Part shown: positions 52,773 through 62,030 of the stretch, piece after piece | Numbering within the stretch: the first letter of the stretch is position 1 | How the letters are laid out: every line of letters begins with the position of its first letter | Assembly (NCBI GenBank): GCA_963807085.1 | Contig: CAWEBB010000032.1 | Coordinates: 434,001 to 498,000, forward strand | Origin: JACKII01 sp963807085 | GTDB taxonomy: Bacteria; Pseudomonadota; Alphaproteobacteria; Bin95 | DNA: 64,000 bases | Reading direction: 5' to 3' | Program-made: the position numbers and the translations under genes | The notes under the pieces: generated by a model | Database searches by the model: none | Seen by the model: the letters and a program-made list of their open reading frames with translations, nothing else | Told to the model about the DNA's origin: nothing

Positions 52773-52823
52773 CTGTTGCCTTGGAACACTCCGGGGCGGG
52801 CTGACAGGAGTGGAAGCGGCGCG

Positions 52824-53345
52824 ATGAGCGGCTTTTTCGGAATGCACGAAAGCATCCTCGACCGGCGGAAAGCCGGGCGCGTGACGCTGCCGCGCGACTT
52901 CCGGAACGAGCTGCCGAAAATCGCGGAAAACGAGGAGGTCCGCGAAGTCGTGCTGCTGCAATCGCCGGAAGATTTCTATCCGACGGTATTCGGCTTTCCC
53001 CGCTACATGCTGGAGACGATCAAGGGCGTGCAGTTCCGCTTTGACGAAATCATCGAAGACGGCACGAATATTGCCGCAGATATTCTGGCGTTCTCCAAGC
53101 CGCTGAAGACGGAGTCCTCCGGCCGCCTGTCCATGCCGAGCGAGTTCATCTCTTTCGCGGATTTCGGCGATAAGGTGCAGTTCTACGGCCAGGGCGATTT
53201 TTTCGAGGTCTGGCGCGAAGGCGGCTTCGCCGAATTCCGCAGTGCGCGCCGCCAATGCGCCACCCGCACCATTCTGCAGCGTGTCGCAGCGGCGGGTGCG
53301 GACCAGGTCGCCATCGACAAGATCTTCTCCGGGGCCGGCACATGA
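52824..53345 (+). CDS. mraZ: Transcriptional repressor MraZ
   Basis: A 173-residue protein with two AbrB-like MraZ domains, the first with DRRKAGRVTLPRDFRNEL and the second with SSGRLSMPSEF. It binds the repeat array just upstream and represses the dcw cluster. ATG at 52824 follows GGAAG; the longer frame from 52764 is not needed. It overlaps rsmH by four bases (ATGA). Confidence 0.9.
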   Translation: MSGFFGMHESILDRRKAGRVTLPRDFRNELPKIAENEEVREVVLLQSPEDFYPTVFGFPRYMLETIKGVQFRFDEIIEDGTNIAADILAFSKPLKTESSGRLSMPSEFISFADFGDKVQFYGQGDFFEVWREGGFAEFRSARRQCATRTILQRVAAAGADQVAIDKIFSGAGT

Positions 53346-54337
53346 ACGGCACCCCAGACACCGGCACCCCAGACACCGGCACCCCCAATACCCGCCGTCA
53401 CGTGCCCGTCATGGGCCACGAGGTCGTTTCCGGCCTGAAGCCGCACGGCCGCGGCGACTATGTGGACGGCACTTTCGGGGCCGGCGGCTACGCCCAAGCC
53501 TTGCTGGAGGCAGGTGCCGGCCGGGTGTTTGGCATCGACCGCGACCCCAGCGCGATCGCGGGCGGCAAGCCGCTGGCGGAGCGTTATCCGGGCCGGCTGG
53601 TGCTGTTGGAGGGCCGCTTCGGCGACATGCAGCGGCTGATGGAGGCAGAGGGTGCGGACGCGGTCGACGGAGTCGCGCTGGACCTAGGCGTTTCCTCCAT
53701 GCAGATCGACCGGCCGGAGCGCGGCTTCTCGTTTCAGAAAGACGGGCCGCTGGATATGCGCATGGGGCAGGACGGGCCAAGTGCGGCCGACCTGGTCAAT
53801 CATGCGGACGAGGCGACGCTGGCCGATTGGTTCTGGCGCTATGGCGAGGAACGGCATTCGCGCCGGATCGCGCGGGCCATCTCGGGCGCGCGCGCCGAAC
53901 AGCCGATCACCAGGACACGCCAACTGGCGGCGCTGGTGGCCGCGGCGTCGCCCCGTCACGACCCAAAGCACCATCCGGCGACCCGTGTTTTCCAAGCCTT
54001 GCGCATTGCGGTGAACGACGAGCTGGGCGAGTTGGAGCGCGGGCTGGCGGCTTCCGAGCGGTTGCTGAAACCGGGTGGGCGCTGCGCCGTGGTGTCGTTC
54101 CACTCGCTGGAAGACCGCATTGTCAAAACCTTCTTTCGCGAGCGCTCCGGCAATCAGCCGCGCGGCTCCCGCCACCTGCCGGAGCAGGTCTTTGCCACGG
54201 CGGCCGCCTGGAAGCTGATCACGCGCCGGCCGCTGACGCCGGCCCCGGCCGAAGTGGCGGCGAACCCGCGGGCGCGCTCGGCACGGCTGCGGGTGGCAGA
54301 GCGCCTGACCACCGAAGCCGCCGGGGAGGCTGTCTGA
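53342..54337 (+). CDS. rsmH: 16S rRNA (cytosine-1402-N4) methyltransferase
   Basis: A 331-residue SAM methyltransferase. The conserved HVPVMGHEVV start, YVDGTFGAGGYA (motif I) and ALDLGVSSMQID are present, and VSFHSLEDRIVK is the C-terminal motif. The first 16 residues contain three copies of a TPDTG-like unit from 15-base DNA repeats (53346-53390), an unusual extension not found in the enzyme core. ATG at 53342 overlaps mraZ. Confidence 0.95.
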   Translation: MNGTPDTGTPDTGTPNTRRHVPVMGHEVVSGLKPHGRGDYVDGTFGAGGYAQALLEAGAGRVFGIDRDPSAIAGGKPLAERYPGRLVLLEGRFGDMQRLMEAEGADAVDGVALDLGVSSMQIDRPERGFSFQKDGPLDMRMGQDGPSAADLVNHADEATLADWFWRYGEERHSRRIARAISGARAEQPITRTRQLAALVAAASPRHDPKHHPATRVFQALRIAVNDELGELERGLAASERLLKPGGRCAVVSFHSLEDRIVKTFFRERSGNQPRGSRHLPEQVFATAAAWKLITRRPLTPAPAEVAANPRARSARLRVAERLTTEAAGEAV

Positions 54338-54900
54338 TGATTTCTCGCGCGATTGTCCTTTGGGTGCTGGCGGTGATCACTGTCATTCTGGTCTCGGTTC
54401 AGATCGGCCTGAAAGCCGAGGCGCTGGAAGACCAGATCCGGACGGTGGAGCAGAAACAGGAGGTCGAGCGCGACCGCATCCGCGTGTTGCGCGCCAGCTA
54501 TGCCTATCTGACGGCTGCGGATCAGCTGAAACCGCTGGCCCAACGTCACTTGGCGCTGGAGCCTATCCGGGGAGACCAGGTCGCCACGCTGGCCGACCTG
54601 CCGCTGCGCGTGCCGGTTCCGATAGAGCGGGGCGAGGAGCCAGGCACGGTTTCCGCTCCTCCTTCCGAGCCTTCATCCGCGCCTTCATCCGCGCCTTCAT
54701 CCGAGCCGGCCGTTCCATCCGCCGACGCGCCCAGCCTCGTCGAAGCCCCTGGCGAAGCACAGGACGATTTCGTCATACCGCCCCGCCGGCAAGAGCCGAC
54801 GCCGCGCGGCCCCTCCAACATTCCACCATGGCTGAAGGCGCAGCAGCATCCCGTGCTGCAGCCGGTCGGCCTGCCCAGCCAGGAAAGGTCATCGCGATGA
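54337..54900 (+). CDS. ftsL: Cell division protein FtsL
   Basis: A 187-residue bitopic protein with one N-terminal membrane helix (about residues 6-24, IVLWVLAVITVILVSVQIGL) and a coiled coil (KAEALEDQIRTVEQKQEVER). It forms a complex with FtsB and FtsQ at the division site. It is unusually long: residues 105-145 form a Pro-Ser repeat (PSSAP units) from a short tandem DNA repeat. The long open frame starting upstream at 53242 belongs to the shadow of rsmH; ATG at 54337 sits on its stop (TGATG). Confidence 0.85.
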   Translation: MISRAIVLWVLAVITVILVSVQIGLKAEALEDQIRTVEQKQEVERDRIRVLRASYAYLTAADQLKPLAQRHLALEPIRGDQVATLADLPLRVPVPIERGEEPGTVSAPPSEPSSAPSSAPSSEPAVPSADAPSLVEAPGEAQDDFVIPPRRQEPTPRGPSNIPPWLKAQQHPVLQPVGLPSQERSSR

Positions 54901-56636
54901 GCAATGCGACTGCTGAGGCCCCCTTGTTTGCGTTCGCCGATCATACGGAGCGTGTTTCGCAGGGCGGTCGATACGATCTGCCCAGGCGCTCGCGCGGGCC
55001 CGCCCGCTGGCGGTTGCTGACCGTGGGTGCGGTTTTCGCCGTGGCGTTCGCTGCGGTCGGTGGGAAGCTGATGCTGAACGCCGCACCTCAAACCGTTTCA
55101 CCCGCGAACGCCGCGGTGTTGCCCGACGGCGGCGGGCGCGAGTTCTCGCCGCGCGCGTCCATTGTCGACCGGAACGGCGAGCTTCTGGCCTATAGCCTGC
55201 CATTCGCCTCGCTCTACGCCAATCCGCAGGAGGTCCGGGATCCGGTGACCGTCGCCGCCAAGGTGCGGTCGGTCTTGCCGGATCTGGCGCAAGGTGAACT
55301 GGTGCAGGCGCTGGAGAACGACCGCCGTGAATTCGCCTATCTGGCGCGCCATCTGACGCCGAGCCAGCATGCGGCCATTCTGGAACTGGGGATTCCCGGC
55401 CTGTATTTCCGCAAGGAATATCGCCGGATCTATCCGCGCGGACGGATGGCTGCGCACGCGGTCGGCACGGTGCAGGATGATCACCGCGCCGGCCTGAGCG
55501 GGATCGAGGCGTTCTTCGACGCCGATCTGGCCAGCACGCCCGATCTGCCGCTGGCCCTCAGCGTCGACATGCGCGTGCAGAACATCGTCTATGAGGAACT
55601 GCAAAAAGCGATCGAGAAATTCGACGCCATCGGCGGCTTCGGCGTGATGATGGATGTGAATACGGGCGAGGTGCTGGCTTCTGTCTCGCTGCCGGATTTC
55701 GATCCGAACCGGCTTTCGACTTTGACGGAGGAGACCCGCGTCAACAAGGTGGCGGGCGGGGTTTACGAACTGGGCTCCATGTTTAAGCTGCTGACCGCCG
55801 CGACCGCCCTCGACATGGCGGTGGCCACCGAACAGACCAAGTTCGATGCAACGAAGCCGATCTACACGGGCGGCTTTCGCATCGCCGACTTCCGCGGGGA
55901 GCATCGCTGGCTGACGATGCGGGAGGTGCTGGTGCACTCGTCCAACATCGGCGCCGCGCGCATGGCGGAACTGATCGGAACGCCCGGTCTGGTGGAGCAT
56001 CTGGATGCTTTCGGTCTGTTCACCAAGGCTGGCATCGAGTTGAACGAATCCACCCGCCCGATCGTGCCGCAGCATTGGAGCGATATTTACGCAAAGACCG
56101 CGTCGTTCGGCCATGGTATCTCGGTCACGCCGTTGCAGTTCGTCTCGGCGATCAGCGCGGTTTCCAACGGCGGCGTCCTGCACCGGCCGACGCTGCTGAA
56201 GGCGCCGGAAGGCATGGAGGCGGGGGGCAAGCGGGTGATTTCCGCCAAGACCTCGGCCCGGGTGCGCCGGTTGATGCGGGCCGTGGTGGTGGAGGGCTCC
56301 GGCAAGGCCGCGAACTCGCGCTACTACCATGTGGGCGGCAAGACCGGCACGGCCGAAAAGAACATCGACGGCCGCTACCAGAGAGACAAACGGCTGTCGT
56401 CTTTCATCGCGGCGTTCCCGATCGAAGACCCGCGTTATGTCCTGATGCTGTCGGTCGACGAGCCGAAGGGCCGGAAAGACACGTTGGGTTTTGCCACGGG
56501 CGGCTGGGTCGCCGCGCCGGCCGTCGGCCAGATTGTCGAACGTGTCGCGCCGATGCTAGGCATTCAGAAGGCCCCGCCGGAAGAGAAGAAAACGGCGCAA
56601 GGGCTGCAGACTGCTTCGATCAGCCTGAGCCGCTAG
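54897..56636 (+). CDS. ftsI: Penicillin-binding protein 3 (FtsI), septal transpeptidase
   Basis: A 579-residue class B penicillin-binding protein. One N-terminal membrane helix is at about residues 40-62. The active-site motifs are S294-M-F-K297 (SxxK), S348-S-N350 (SxN) and K482-T-G-T485 (KTGT). The transpeptidase cross-links septal peptidoglycan. ATG at 54897 overlaps ftsL (ATGA). murE follows. Confidence 0.95.
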   Translation: MSNATAEAPLFAFADHTERVSQGGRYDLPRRSRGPARWRLLTVGAVFAVAFAAVGGKLMLNAAPQTVSPANAAVLPDGGGREFSPRASIVDRNGELLAYSLPFASLYANPQEVRDPVTVAAKVRSVLPDLAQGELVQALENDRREFAYLARHLTPSQHAAILELGIPGLYFRKEYRRIYPRGRMAAHAVGTVQDDHRAGLSGIEAFFDADLASTPDLPLALSVDMRVQNIVYEELQKAIEKFDAIGGFGVMMDVNTGEVLASVSLPDFDPNRLSTLTEETRVNKVAGGVYELGSMFKLLTAATALDMAVATEQTKFDATKPIYTGGFRIADFRGEHRWLTMREVLVHSSNIGAARMAELIGTPGLVEHLDAFGLFTKAGIELNESTRPIVPQHWSDIYAKTASFGHGISVTPLQFVSAISAVSNGGVLHRPTLLKAPEGMEAGGKRVISAKTSARVRRLMRAVVVEGSGKAANSRYYHVGGKTGTAEKNIDGRYQRDKRLSSFIAAFPIEDPRYVLMLSVDEPKGRKDTLGFATGGWVAAPAVGQIVERVAPMLGIQKAPPEEKKTAQGLQTASISLSR

Positions 56637-56685
56637 AACGGGCTCACGCGGAAAACAGGAAAGAGAAGGAACCATTTCTCCTGTC

Positions 56686-58129
56686 ATGCCCATTGCGCTG
56701 CCCGACCGTCAGGACGTTTTGTCCGGCATTGCCGGCCTGACGGCGGATTCGCGCAGCGTTCGGTCCGGGCTGGCTGTTCGCCGCGCTGCGGGGCGGCAAG
56801 GCGGACGGACGGGATTTTATCGGGCAGGCCTTGGACCAAGGCGCGGCGGCAATCCTGACTGATGCGCTGCCGGACGAGCGCGCCGCGGCGGTGCGGGCCC
56901 GCGCCCGGCTGATCCTGAACGACAATCCCCGGCGCGAGCTGGCGGAATTGGCTGCAAGCTTTGCGGGCCGTCAGCCCCGGCATATCGCCATGGTAACGGG
57001 GACGAACGGCAAAACATCAACCGTCGAGTTTGCCCGCCAGCTTTGGACTCTGCTGGGGGTGGAGGCGGCGAGCATCGGCACGCTTGGGTTAAGCCTGAAC
57101 AGCGACCGCCGCACGGGATCGCTGACCACGCCGGACCCGGTGGCGTTGGCAGCGATGCTGGCGGACCTTGCAAGCCGAGGGATCGAGCATGTGGCGCTGG
57201 AGGCCTCCAGCCACGGCCTGGACCAGGAGCGTCTTTCGGGCGTGGAGGCCTCGGCGGGCGCCTTCACCTCGTTCAGCCGGGACCATTTGGACTATCACAA
57301 GACGCCGGAGGCCTACCTGGCCGCCAAGTTGCGGCTGTTCCGCGAACGGCTGAGCAGAGGCGATGCCGCGATTGTCTGCGCCGATACGCCGGTGAGCAGG
57401 CAAGTGGAGGCGGCGGCAAAGGAAATGGGGCTCAATCTCTGGACCTATGGCATCAAGGGCGGGCGGCTGGCTCTGACCAGTCAGGAGCCGGTGCCAGGCG
57501 GCCAGCGGCTGGGCTTGCGCGTGGATGGCGAGGCATTTGATGTGACCCTTCCGCTTGTCGGCGGTTTTCAGGCGTTGAACGCGCTGGCGGCCCTTGGCAT
57601 CGTGCTGGCGTTCGGGGCGGAGCACGCCCGGGCGGTGGTGGCGCTGGAGCGGCTTTGCGGCGTGCACGGGCGGCTGGAACTGGCTGGAAGCACGGCGCAG
57701 GGCGCCGCCGTCTATATCGACTATGCCCACACGCCCGGCGGCCTGGAGACGGCGCTGGCAGCGTTGCGGCCGGCGACCGAAGGGCGGTTGCTCGTGGTGT
57801 TCGGCGCGGGCGGCGACCGGGACCGCGGCAAGCGGCCGGAAATGGGCGCGGTGGCGGCGCGGCTGTCGGATCTCGCGATCATCACCGACGACAACCCCCG
57901 CAGCGAGGAGCCGGGCGCCATTCGCAAAGCCATACTGGAAGCCTGCCCGGACGCGTGCGAGATCGGCGGCAGGGCCGCGGCCATCGCCTGGGCGGTGAAC
58001 GAGTTGCGCGCGGGCGATGTGCTGCTGATTGCGGGCAAGGGCCATGAGACCGGGCAGATCGTCGGCGATAAGGTGCTGCCGTTCGACGACCTGAAAGAGG
58101 CGCAGAAGGCGCTGGAGGGACTGGCATGA
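56686..58129 (+). CDS. murE: UDP-MurNAc-tripeptide synthetase MurE, with a frameshift near 56762
   Basis: MurE adds the third residue (meso-diaminopimelate in most Gram-negatives) to UDP-MurNAc-dipeptide. Most of it is intact from 56831, with the ATP site VTGTNGKTSTVEFARQ, GLETALAALRPATEGRLLVV and the C-terminal DNPRSEEPGAIR. Its N-terminal part reads GLTADSRSVR in frame from ATG 56686, then the expected PGWLFAALRGGKADGRDFIG appears one frame over from about 56765. Removing one G of CGGTCC (56761-56766) restores a 480-residue protein of normal length. A start inside the second frame (TTG 56831) would cut off the substrate domain. Confidence 0.85.
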
Positions 58130-59556
58130 CCGCGCTTTGGACGGCCCGCGCCGCGAAACAGGCAACCGGAGGCACCGGCGCAGAGGATTGGGAAGCCGCC
58201 GGCGTCACCATCGATTCGCGGCAAGTGCAGCCGGGCGACCTGTTCGTCGCGCTGATCGGCCCAAACCATGACGGCCACGACCATGTCGCCGCTGCCCTGA
58301 AAGCGGGCGCGGCAGCGGCGATGGTTTCGCACCTGCCCGCGGGCGTGCCCGAAGACGCGCCGCTGCTGCGGGTTGAGGACACCCAGGCCGGGCTCGAGGC
58401 GCTGGGCCGGGCCGCTCGCCGCCGCTTCCGGGGCAAGGTGATTGCGCTCACGGGCAGCGTCGGCAAGACCGGCACCAAGGAAATGCTGCGGCTCGCCCTC
58501 TCGCGCCAGGGCGAGACCGCAGCGACACTGGGCAATTTGAACAATCATATCGGCGCGCCGTTGACGCTCGCCCGGCTGCCGGAGGATGCGGCCTATGCCG
58601 TGCTCGAAGTCGGCATGAACCATCCGGGCGAAATCGGTCCGCTCAGCCGGATGGCCCGCCCGCATGTGGCGCTGATCACCCGGATCGCGCCCGCGCACAC
58701 CGCCTTCTTCACCTCGCTGGAGCAGGTCGCGGACGCCAAGGCGGAAATCTTCGACGGGCTGGAGCCCGGCGGCACGGCCATCGTCAACGCCGATGACGGC
58801 TTTGCCGAGCGGCTGACCGCGGCAGCGCGCAGGGCCGGGGCAGGGCAGGTGCTGCGCTTCGGCGAAGCGGCGGATGCCGAGGCGCGGCTGCTGGATATCG
58901 CGCTGAAGGCCGACGGTTCCGAGGTTGAAGCCGCGATTGCGGGCCGCTGGTTTGCTTTCCGTATCGGCGCGCCGGGCAAGCATTGGGTGATGAACAGCCT
59001 GGGCGCATTGGCGGCGGTTGCCGGCGCCGGCGCTCGTCCCGGTGTCGCGGCGGAGGCGCTGGCCGACGTGCGGGCGCCCGAAGGCCGGGGTGCGACCGAG
59101 ACGTTAGCCTTACCCCAGGGCGTCATCACATTGATCGACGAAAGCTACAACGCCAGCCCTGCCGCGGTGCGCGCCGCGTTTGACGTGCTGGCGGCCCACG
59201 TGCCGAGCGGCGAGGGCCGCCGCGTGGCGGTGCTGGGCGACATGCTGGAGTTGGGCGCGAATGCGCCACGGGAACATGCCGAGCTGGGGGACGTTCTGGC
59301 TTCGCTGCCGGTGGCCAAGGTGTTTGCCGTCGGACCGGAGATGCGGGCCCTGGTAGAGCGCCTGCGACCGGACCAGCGGGGCAGCCATGCGGCGGATTCG
59401 GCGACGCTGGCGGCGCAGGTCGTGCCGGCCTTGAAGGCGGGGGACGTGGTTTTGGTCAAGGGGTCGCTTGGCGTCGGTATGGCGCGCATCATGAGCGCGC
59501 TCCGGACCGCGGCGGCGGACGGCGGTGCGCCGGGGGAATATCTGGATGCTCTATAA
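58126..59556 (+). CDS. murF: UDP-MurNAc-tripeptide:D-Ala-D-Ala ligase MurF
   Basis: A 476-residue ATP-dependent ligase that adds D-Ala-D-Ala. The Mur motifs are TGSVGKTGTKEMLRLAL (ATP loop), GNLNNHIGAPLTLARL and VLEVGMNHPGEIGPLSRMARP, with IDESYNASPAAVRAAFDVL in the C-terminal half. The start ATG overlaps murE (ATGA) and the end overlaps mraY by 11 bases. Confidence 0.95.
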   Translation: MTALWTARAAKQATGGTGAEDWEAAGVTIDSRQVQPGDLFVALIGPNHDGHDHVAAALKAGAAAAMVSHLPAGVPEDAPLLRVEDTQAGLEALGRAARRRFRGKVIALTGSVGKTGTKEMLRLALSRQGETAATLGNLNNHIGAPLTLARLPEDAAYAVLEVGMNHPGEIGPLSRMARPHVALITRIAPAHTAFFTSLEQVADAKAEIFDGLEPGGTAIVNADDGFAERLTAAARRAGAGQVLRFGEAADAEARLLDIALKADGSEVEAAIAGRWFAFRIGAPGKHWVMNSLGALAAVAGAGARPGVAAEALADVRAPEGRGATETLALPQGVITLIDESYNASPAAVRAAFDVLAAHVPSGEGRRVAVLGDMLELGANAPREHAELGDVLASLPVAKVFAVGPEMRALVERLRPDQRGSHAADSATLAAQVVPALKAGDVVLVKGSLGVGMARIMSALRTAAADGGAPGEYLDAL

Positions 59557-60634
59557 CCTGCTGGTGCCGCTTTCGGACGAGTTCCTGATTTTCAACCTGT
59601 TCCGCTACCTGACGTTCCGGACCGGCGGGGCTATTCTGACCGCCATGCTCATCAGTTTCCTGCTCGGCCCGGCCATCATCCGGTGGCTAAAGTCGAAACA
59701 GGGCGCGGGTCAGCCGATCCGTGAGGACGGCCCGGCCAGCCATCTGTTGAGCAAGCGCGGCACGCCAACCATGGGCGGCAGCTTCATTCTGCTGGCGATC
59801 ACCGTGAGCACGCTGCTCTGGGCCGACCTGACCAACGGCTATGTCTGGACCGTGCTCATGGTGACGGCGAGTTTCGGCCTGATCGGTTTTGCCGACGATT
59901 ACCGCAAGCTGACCCGGCGCTCGCACCAGGGCATCAGCGGGCGGGCCCGGCTGGCGATCGAATTCGCACTGGTGGCCGCCGCCTTCGTCTGGATCAACAG
60001 CCTGATGGGCGCACCTCTCGGCACGAGCCTGGCCGTGCCGCTGTTTAAGGACGTGCTGATCGACTTCGGCTGGTTCTACCTCCCGTTCGCCTGTCTGGTG
60101 GTCGTCGGTACGTCGAACGCGGTCAATCTGACTGACGGCCTCGACGGGCTGGCGATCGTGCCGGTGATGATTGCGGCGAGCTGCTTTGGCTTCATCGCCT
60201 ATCTGGTCGGCAATGTGGTCTTTGCCGAATATCTGCAACTGACCCAGGTGCCTGGCACTGGCGAACTCTCTATCCTGTGCGGGGCATTGCTGGGGGCGGG
60301 GCTCGGGTTCCTGTGGTTTAACGCGCCGCCGGCCATGGTGTTCATGGGCGACACCGGCTCGCTGTCCATGGGCGCGGCGCTGGGCACCATCGCGGTCATC
60401 ACCAAGCACGAGATCGTGCTGGCGATCATTGGCGGCCTGTTCGTGCTGGAGGCGGTCAGCGTGATCGTCCAGGTGGCGAGCTTCAAGCTGACCGGCAAGA
60501 GGGTGTTTCGCATGGCGCCGCTGCACCATCACTTCGAGCAGAAGGGCTGGCCCGAATCGACCGTGGTCATCCGCTTCTGGATCATCGCCGTCGTGCTGGC
60601 CCTGGCAGGGCTGGCGACGCTGAAGCTGCGGTAG
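59546..60634 (+). CDS. mraY: Phospho-MurNAc-pentapeptide transferase MraY
   Basis: A 362-residue integral membrane enzyme with ten predicted helices that makes lipid I by transfer of phospho-MurNAc-pentapeptide to undecaprenyl phosphate. The family motifs GTPTMGGSFIL, FADDYRKL, NAVNLTDGLDGLAI and GDTGSLSMGAALGTIA and MAPLHHHFEQKGW are intact. ATG at 59546; murD follows after 10 bases. Confidence 0.96.
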   Translation: MLYNLLVPLSDEFLIFNLFRYLTFRTGGAILTAMLISFLLGPAIIRWLKSKQGAGQPIREDGPASHLLSKRGTPTMGGSFILLAITVSTLLWADLTNGYVWTVLMVTASFGLIGFADDYRKLTRRSHQGISGRARLAIEFALVAAAFVWINSLMGAPLGTSLAVPLFKDVLIDFGWFYLPFACLVVVGTSNAVNLTDGLDGLAIVPVMIAASCFGFIAYLVGNVVFAEYLQLTQVPGTGELSILCGALLGAGLGFLWFNAPPAMVFMGDTGSLSMGAALGTIAVITKHEIVLAIIGGLFVLEAVSVIVQVASFKLTGKRVFRMAPLHHHFEQKGWPESTVVIRFWIIAVVLALAGLATLKLR

Positions 60635-60644
60635 GAGAGCGCCA

Positions 60645-62030
60645 ATGATCCCCTTGCCGCAAGTTGCCGGAAAAGGCTACGGCGTGGTCGGCCTGGGCAA
60701 GTCTGGCCGCGCGGCGGTTGCGGCGCTGCTGTCTGGCGGCGCCGAGGTGCTGGCCTGGGACGATAAGACGGAGGCCGTGCCCGATGGTGCTGTGCGCCAC
60801 GACTTCCGCAGCGGCGACTGGCCGCCCGTGCAGGGGCTGGTGTGGAGCCCCGGCATCCCCTTTCTGCATCCAGTGCCGCATCCCGCGGCGGTGCGAGCCC
60901 GGGCGCATGGCTGCCCGCTGGTCTCCGATATCGATTTGGTGGCCGAAAGCGGCACGCAAGCGGCGCTGGTCGGCGTGACCGGCACCAACGGCAAATCCAC
61001 GACGACGGCGCTGCTGGCGCATATGCTGCAACGGGCCGGGCGGGCCGCGGTCGCGGGCGGCAATATCGGCGCGGCGGCGCTGGAATTGCCGGACCTGGGT
61101 GCGGGCGGCACCTATGTGCTGGAGCTTTCTTCCTATCAACTGGAGCTATGCCAGACGGGGCGCTTTCCGGTCGGTATCTGGCTGAACCTTACCCCCGATC
61201 ATCTGGACCGGCATGGCGGCATGCATGGCTATGCGGCTGCCAAGTCGCGGCTGTGGCGCAATTCGCGACCCGGCGACGTGGCCGTGATCGGCATCGACGG
61301 CGAGTTCGGTCGCGCCGAGACGGCGAAGGCCGCGGCGGCAGGCCGGCGGGTGGTGCCCGTTTCGGGCTCATGCCTGCCCGGCGGCGGTATTGGTGTGAGG
61401 GACGGCCGGTTGGTGGATGCAACCGGCGATGCGGCCGTAGAGATCGTGGCCCTTGCTGCGTGCCCGGCGCTGCCTGGCGCACACAATGCGGAGAACGCGG
61501 CTGCGGCGGCTGCAGCCGGGCTGGCTCTGGGCCTGAAGCACGCCGAAATCGCCGCCGGCCTGCGCTCGTTTCCGGGCTTGGCGCACCGGCAGGAGCGGGT
61601 GCGCCAGATTGGCCGTGTCACCTATATCAACAACTCAAAGGCGACCAACGCCGAATCAACGGCCAAGGCGCTGAATTGCTATGACCGCATCTATTGGATC
61701 GCAGGCGGGCTGCCCAAGGCCGGCGGCATCGCCCCTCTGGCACCGTGGTTCGGCAGGGTTGCATATGCATTCTTGATCGGACAAGCGGCGCCCGCGTTCA
61801 CCGAAACACTTGCAGCGACTCGCGTTTCCTCATCAGACGTCGGCGATCTGGCGTCTGCCGTCGCCGCCGCGCACGCCGCCGCCCAGGCCGATCCGAGAAA
61901 CAGCGTGGTGCTGCTTTCGCCCGCCTGCGCCAGCTTCGATCAATGGCCCAATTTCGAGAGCCGCGGCGAGGCCTTCCGCGATGCAGTAAATAGGCTGCAA
62001 CAAACAAATCAGGAGGAGCCCCTGCAATGA
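60645..62030 (+). CDS. murD: UDP-MurNAc-L-alanine:D-glutamate ligase MurD
   Basis: A 461-residue ligase that adds D-glutamate. It opens VVGLGKSGRAAVAALLSGGA, with VGVTGTNGKSTTTALLAHML (ATP loop), LTPDHLDRHGGMHGYAAAK and YINNSKATNAESTAKAL. The C-terminal half carries LLSPACASFDQWPNFESRG. The ATG at 60645 follows GGAG. Its stop overlaps ftsW by four bases. Confidence 0.95.
   Translation: MIPLPQVAGKGYGVVGLGKSGRAAVAALLSGGAEVLAWDDKTEAVPDGAVRHDFRSGDWPPVQGLVWSPGIPFLHPVPHPAAVRARAHGCPLVSDIDLVAESGTQAALVGVTGTNGKSTTTALLAHMLQRAGRAAVAGGNIGAAALELPDLGAGGTYVLELSSYQLELCQTGRFPVGIWLNLTPDHLDRHGGMHGYAAAKSRLWRNSRPGDVAVIGIDGEFGRAETAKAAAAGRRVVPVSGSCLPGGGIGVRDGRLVDATGDAAVEIVALAACPALPGAHNAENAAAAAAAGLALGLKHAEIAAGLRSFPGLAHRQERVRQIGRVTYINNSKATNAESTAKALNCYDRIYWIAGGLPKAGGIAPLAPWFGRVAYAFLIGQAAPAFTETLAATRVSSSDVGDLASAVAAAHAAAQADPRNSVVLLSPACASFDQWPNFESRGEAFRDAVNRLQQTNQEEPLQ

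Larger units (their letters stand above)
52527..52823 (+). other. AT-rich leader between rnpB and mraZ
   Basis: About 300 bases without a gene. The first half is strongly AT-rich (about 52605-52690) and likely holds the terminator of rnpB and promoter of mraZ; the second half holds the repeat array below. No clear -35/-10 pair is seen. Confidence 0.6.

Noticed and set aside
53346..53390. Short direct repeats as a CRISPR array
   Set aside because: The 15-base units are contiguous, in-frame in rsmH, and have no spacers.
53242..54900. A long frame that would fuse a basic stretch to FtsL
   Set aside because: The first 365 residues are an rsmH shadow; ftsL has its own ATG on the rsmH stop.
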